Below, one piece after another: positions 14,733 through 16,934 of a stretch of 16,934 bases of DNA. The notes under the pieces were generated by a model. The model did no database searches. It was given only the letters and a program-made list of their open reading frames with translations, and was not told where the DNA came from. The stretch spans positions 6,849 to 23,782 of the forward strand of contig DJIE01000248.1 in NCBI GenBank assembly GCA_002433465.1, read 5' to 3'. Source of the DNA: Salinisphaera sp. UBA6602 (GTDB taxonomy: Bacteria > Pseudomonadota > Gammaproteobacteria > Nevskiales > Salinisphaeraceae). The translations under genes were made by a program, and so were the position numbers. The stretch's first letter is position 1; the number at the start of each line of letters is the position of its first letter.

Positions 14733-15698
14733 TTACAGTCCCTGGGCACCCCGACGCAGCCAGTCGTGCACGAAGGTGAGCTTGCGCCGTGCCGCCTCCG
14801 ACAGCGCGAACGGATACAGATCCGCTAGCCCCATGGAGCGGTTGATGTGGTTTACGCCAATGGCAAGCGAGGCCGCGATATGAATCAGCCGCTCGGAATC
14901 CGGCTCTGCGTACGGATCCCAGCCGCGGTCGGGCAGATCCGGCGACGAGAGTCCCGCAGCCACGAAGCTGTCGGTGATATCGGTCAGATGCAGCAGATGG
15001 GCCACGGTTTCGGCCCAGTCCTCGTGCGGATGCGCAGAGGCATAGGTGGTCAGAAAACGCAGCGACCAGTCCGGTGGCGGGCCGTTTTCGTAATGGCGTT
15101 GCAGCGCGGCGGGGTAATCGGCGCGTTCGTCGCCGAACATGTCGCGAAATGCATCCAGGAAGTCATCGCGCAGGCTCAGCCGCCACCACAGCATGTGTGC
15201 GATCTCGTGGCGCATATGGCCGATCATGGTGCGATAGCGTTCCTGGAGCGCCTGGCTGCGGGTGGCCCGTACCACCGGGTCGGCCTCGGTCACGCTGATG
15301 GTGACCACACCCTGGGCATGGCCCATGGGCACCGGCGCCGTGTCTTCGGCGAGCATGTGGAATACCGGGCGTGTGCCGGGGTCTTCCGGGCGGAACCAGT
15401 GCCAGCGCCCGAGATTATCCAGCGCCCAGCGTTTGGCGGCCTCGGTTTCGGCCCAGTTTGCCATTGCGCCGTCGATGGCCGGATCCGGCGCGAGCGCGGT
15501 CATGGCACAGGAGCGACAAAAGGCCCCCTGTTCCGGGGCGATCCAGTTGCAGCCGATCACCTCGCGGTTGATACAGAAGGGCGGCATCGGCACGAAGGCG
15601 CGTGCCTGCGGGTCGTAGGCGACCGGGGTGCCTTCGGCGGTGGTGAGGTTGTCGAACCAGAGTGAACCGGAACCGACCGGGTTGGTGAATACGCGCAT
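14733..15698 (-). CDS. Putative zinc-binding metallopeptidase (zinc ribbon plus HExxH)
   Basis: A 321-residue protein resembling the proteobacterial 'putative zinc-binding metallopeptidase' family (zinc-ribbon and Peptidase_Mx, DUF2248-like). The peptidase signature is MRHEIAHMLWW (His164, Glu165, His168), with a downstream HPHEDWAETVAH (223-234) that can supply further ligands. The N-terminal region keeps four cysteines (Cys42, Cys50, Cys61, Cys64) in FCINREVIGCNW and FCRSCAMT. As I recall the family, it normally begins with two additional CxxC pairs; here that stretch reads NPVGSGSLWFDNLTTAEGTP, with no cysteine. Whether it cleaves a peptide in vivo is not known. No signal peptide is seen, so it is probably cytoplasmic. 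It lies upstream of arsR on the same strand with 115 bases between, and no terminator is visible there. Confidence 0.8.
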   Translation of the reverse strand: MRVFTNPVGSGSLWFDNLTTAEGTPVAYDPQARAFVPMPPFCINREVIGCNWIAPEQGAFCRSCAMTALAPDPAIDGAMANWAETEAAKRWALDNLGRWHWFRPEDPGTRPVFHMLAEDTAPVPMGHAQGVVTISVTEADPVVRATRSQALQERYRTMIGHMRHEIAHMLWWRLSLRDDFLDAFRDMFGDERADYPAALQRHYENGPPPDWSLRFLTTYASAHPHEDWAETVAHLLHLTDITDSFVAAGLSSPDLPDRGWDPYAEPDSERLIHIAASLAIGVNHINRSMGLADLYPFALSEAARRKLTFVHDWLRRGAQGL

Positions 15699-15821
15699 GC
15701 AGCGAAAGCTCCGAAAGCCACGGTGGAAAATCCTGGGACACGTTCGGCTGTTACCGGTTGCAGGTCAACCGCCGCGTATCCAGTGAGCGAGCGCGGGGGC
15801 CGGCGTAGCGCCGCAGCAAAC

Positions 15822-15853
15822 GAAAAAGCCCGACCTGCGATGCAGGCCGGGCT
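15822..15853 (-). terminator. Rho-independent terminator of the acyl-CoA ligase gene
   Basis: On the minus strand AGCCCG-G-CCTGC pairs with GCAGG-T-CGGGCT around a 3-base loop (positions 15853-15827, one mismatch), followed by TTTTTCG. It lies 21 bases after the ligase stop codon, separating this gene from the metallopeptidase gene downstream. Confidence 0.9.
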
Positions 15854-15874
15854 CAATACGGCAAGCGTCGTCGA

Positions 15875-16934
15875 TCAGCTGTTCTGGAGCAGCTGCCGGC
15901 GCAGGTCCAGCTTGCTGAACTTGCCGGTCGAGGTGCGCGGAATCTCGTCAACGAAAACATAGTTTTCCGGGACCATCCACTTTTCCATGCGTTCGCGCAG
16001 GAAGTTGGCCAGATCCTCGGACGACAGCTCGCGGCCTTCGCGCAGCACGACCGCCGCCAGCGGGCGTTCGCCCCATTTCTCGTCGGGCTGGGCAACGACC
16101 GCGGCCTCGGCCACGTCTTCATGCCCCATGATGGCGTTTTCCAGCTGCACCGAGGATATCCACTCGCCGCCGGACTTGATCACGTCCTTGGTGCGGTCGG
16201 TGATGTTGATATAGCCGTCTTCGTCGATGGTGGCGATATCGCCGGTACGCAGCCAGCCATCGGGGGTGAACTTGTCTTCGCTGTTTTCCAGTCGATAGTA
16301 GCTGCCCGTGATCCAGGGGCCGCGAACCTGAATCTCGCCCATTTCCTTGCCGTTCCAGGGCAGCGGCTGGCCTTCATCGCCCACGATGCGGGTATCCACG
16401 AACGGTACCGGCGCACCCGCGGTGGCGCGGATCGCGTACTGCTCGTCTTCCGAGCGCTTCTGCACCTTGGGTTTCAGGCGTGCCGCAGAGGCCAGGGGCG
16501 AGGTTTCGGTCATGCCCCAGGCCTGGATCACGGTCAGCCCGTACTTGTCGAAGCGCCGGATCATGGCTTCCGGCACCGCCGAGCCGCCCACCGTCATGCG
16601 CATTTCCGGATGCAGCTTCCAGCGGTTCGGTTCGGCGTCCAGGGCGTTGATGATGCCCATCCAGATCGTGGGCACGCCGGCGGTCACGTTCACCTGTTCG
16701 GATTCATACACATTGAGCAGGCTTTCTGCGTCCATATGCGGGCCCGGGAAGACCTGCTTGGCGCCGGTCAGCGTCGATACATAGGGCAGGCCCCAGGCGT
16801 TGACGTGGAACATCGGCACAACCGGCAGAATCACGTCGTTGTACGACAGGTTCAGCGTGTCCGGGGTGGCCGAAGCCATGGCGTGCAACACGCTCGATCG
16901 ATGCGAATAGACCACGCCCTTGGGCTTGCCGGTG
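15875..16934 (-). CDS. Fatty-acyl-CoA ligase (AMP-forming), 5' part beyond the window
   Basis: C-terminal 353 residues of an ANL-superfamily acyl-CoA synthetase, which activates a fatty acid with ATP to an acyl-adenylate and then a CoA thioester. The window edge falls in the P-loop: TGKPKGVVYSHRS is the first recognisable motif, so about 190 residues are missing and the GTG at 16915 is not a start. Downstream are VPMFHVNAWG, the AMP-binding QAWGMTETSPL, GWLRTGD with its ribose-binding Asp, the hinge DRTKDVIKSGGEWISS, and PRTSTGKFSK with the catalytic lysine. These motifs and the missing length fit the medium/long-chain ligases of the AlkK type, about 540 residues. A clear terminator follows the TGA at 15877-15875. 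Chain-length preference cannot be read. A beta-oxidation link to the acyl-CoA dehydrogenase at 7604 is possible, but the genes are far apart. Confidence 0.93.
   Translation of the reverse strand, partial: TGKPKGVVYSHRSSVLHAMASATPDTLNLSYNDVILPVVPMFHVNAWGLPYVSTLTGAKQVFPGPHMDAESLLNVYESEQVNVTAGVPTIWMGIINALDAEPNRWKLHPEMRMTVGGSAVPEAMIRRFDKYGLTVIQAWGMTETSPLASAARLKPKVQKRSEDEQYAIRATAGAPVPFVDTRIVGDEGQPLPWNGKEMGEIQVRGPWITGSYYRLENSEDKFTPDGWLRTGDIATIDEDGYINITDRTKDVIKSGGEWISSVQLENAIMGHEDVAEAAVVAQPDEKWGERPLAAVVLREGRELSSEDLANFLRERMEKWMVPENYVFVDEIPRTSTGKFSKLDLRRQLLQNS

Noticed and set aside
15755..15771. Small hairpin CGGTTG-CAGGT-CAACCG upstream of the metallopeptidase gene
   Set aside because: Six-base stem without a T-tract or neighbouring signals; likely chance.

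Overview
The window is GC-rich, gene-dense chromosomal DNA from a Gram-negative bacterium, most likely a gammaproteobacterium. The clues are an ArsB that reads almost like the E. coli protein, an E. coli-like ArsR with a CVC arsenite site, and acyl-CoA and sulfide genes typical of aerobic proteobacteria. I cannot name the genus; a marine or halophilic lineage such as Salinisphaeraceae is only a guess. Both edges cut through genes: an FGGY sugar kinase on the left and an acyl-CoA ligase on the right. I found no tRNA, rRNA, CRISPR array or insertion sequence.

Region 1 (1-1279): 3' part of an FGGY carbohydrate kinase, + strand, which meets the next operon tail to tail with 3 bases between the stop codons.

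Region 2 (1283-7289, - strand, transcribed right to left): a tight five-gene operon. It encodes a flippase-like LPG_synthase_TM protein, a HAD-UbiA fusion resembling decaprenyl-phosphate phosphoribosyltransferase, a DprE1-like FAD oxidase, a DprE2-like short-chain dehydrogenase, and a GT-C fold membrane glycosyltransferase. The last three genes are joined by ATGA stop/start overlaps. Together they look like a complete route from PRPP to polyprenyl-phospho-D-arabinofuranose, its flipping, and transfer of arabinofuranose to an unknown acceptor. This is the chemistry of mycobacterial arabinan synthesis placed in a Gram-negative genome, and it is the most interesting system here.

Region 3 (7290-9400): a 314-base divergent intergenic region, then a 582-residue acyl-CoA dehydrogenase (+), then a GC-rich inverted repeat.

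Region 4 (9418-11651): divergent sulfide-detoxification genes, a type II sulfide:quinone oxidoreductase (-) and a persulfide-dioxygenase/Blh-type metallo-beta-lactamase protein (+). They share an AT-rich 128-base promoter region with a dyad.

Region 5 (11704-14669, - strand): an arsenic resistance operon arsR-arsC-arsB-arsH. Its promoter overlaps a perfect inverted repeat with 19-base arms just upstream of arsR.

Region 6 (14733-16934, - strand): a zinc-ribbon/HExxH putative metallopeptidase, then, beyond a clear rho-independent terminator, the C-terminal two thirds of a fatty-acyl-CoA ligase that runs off the right edge.
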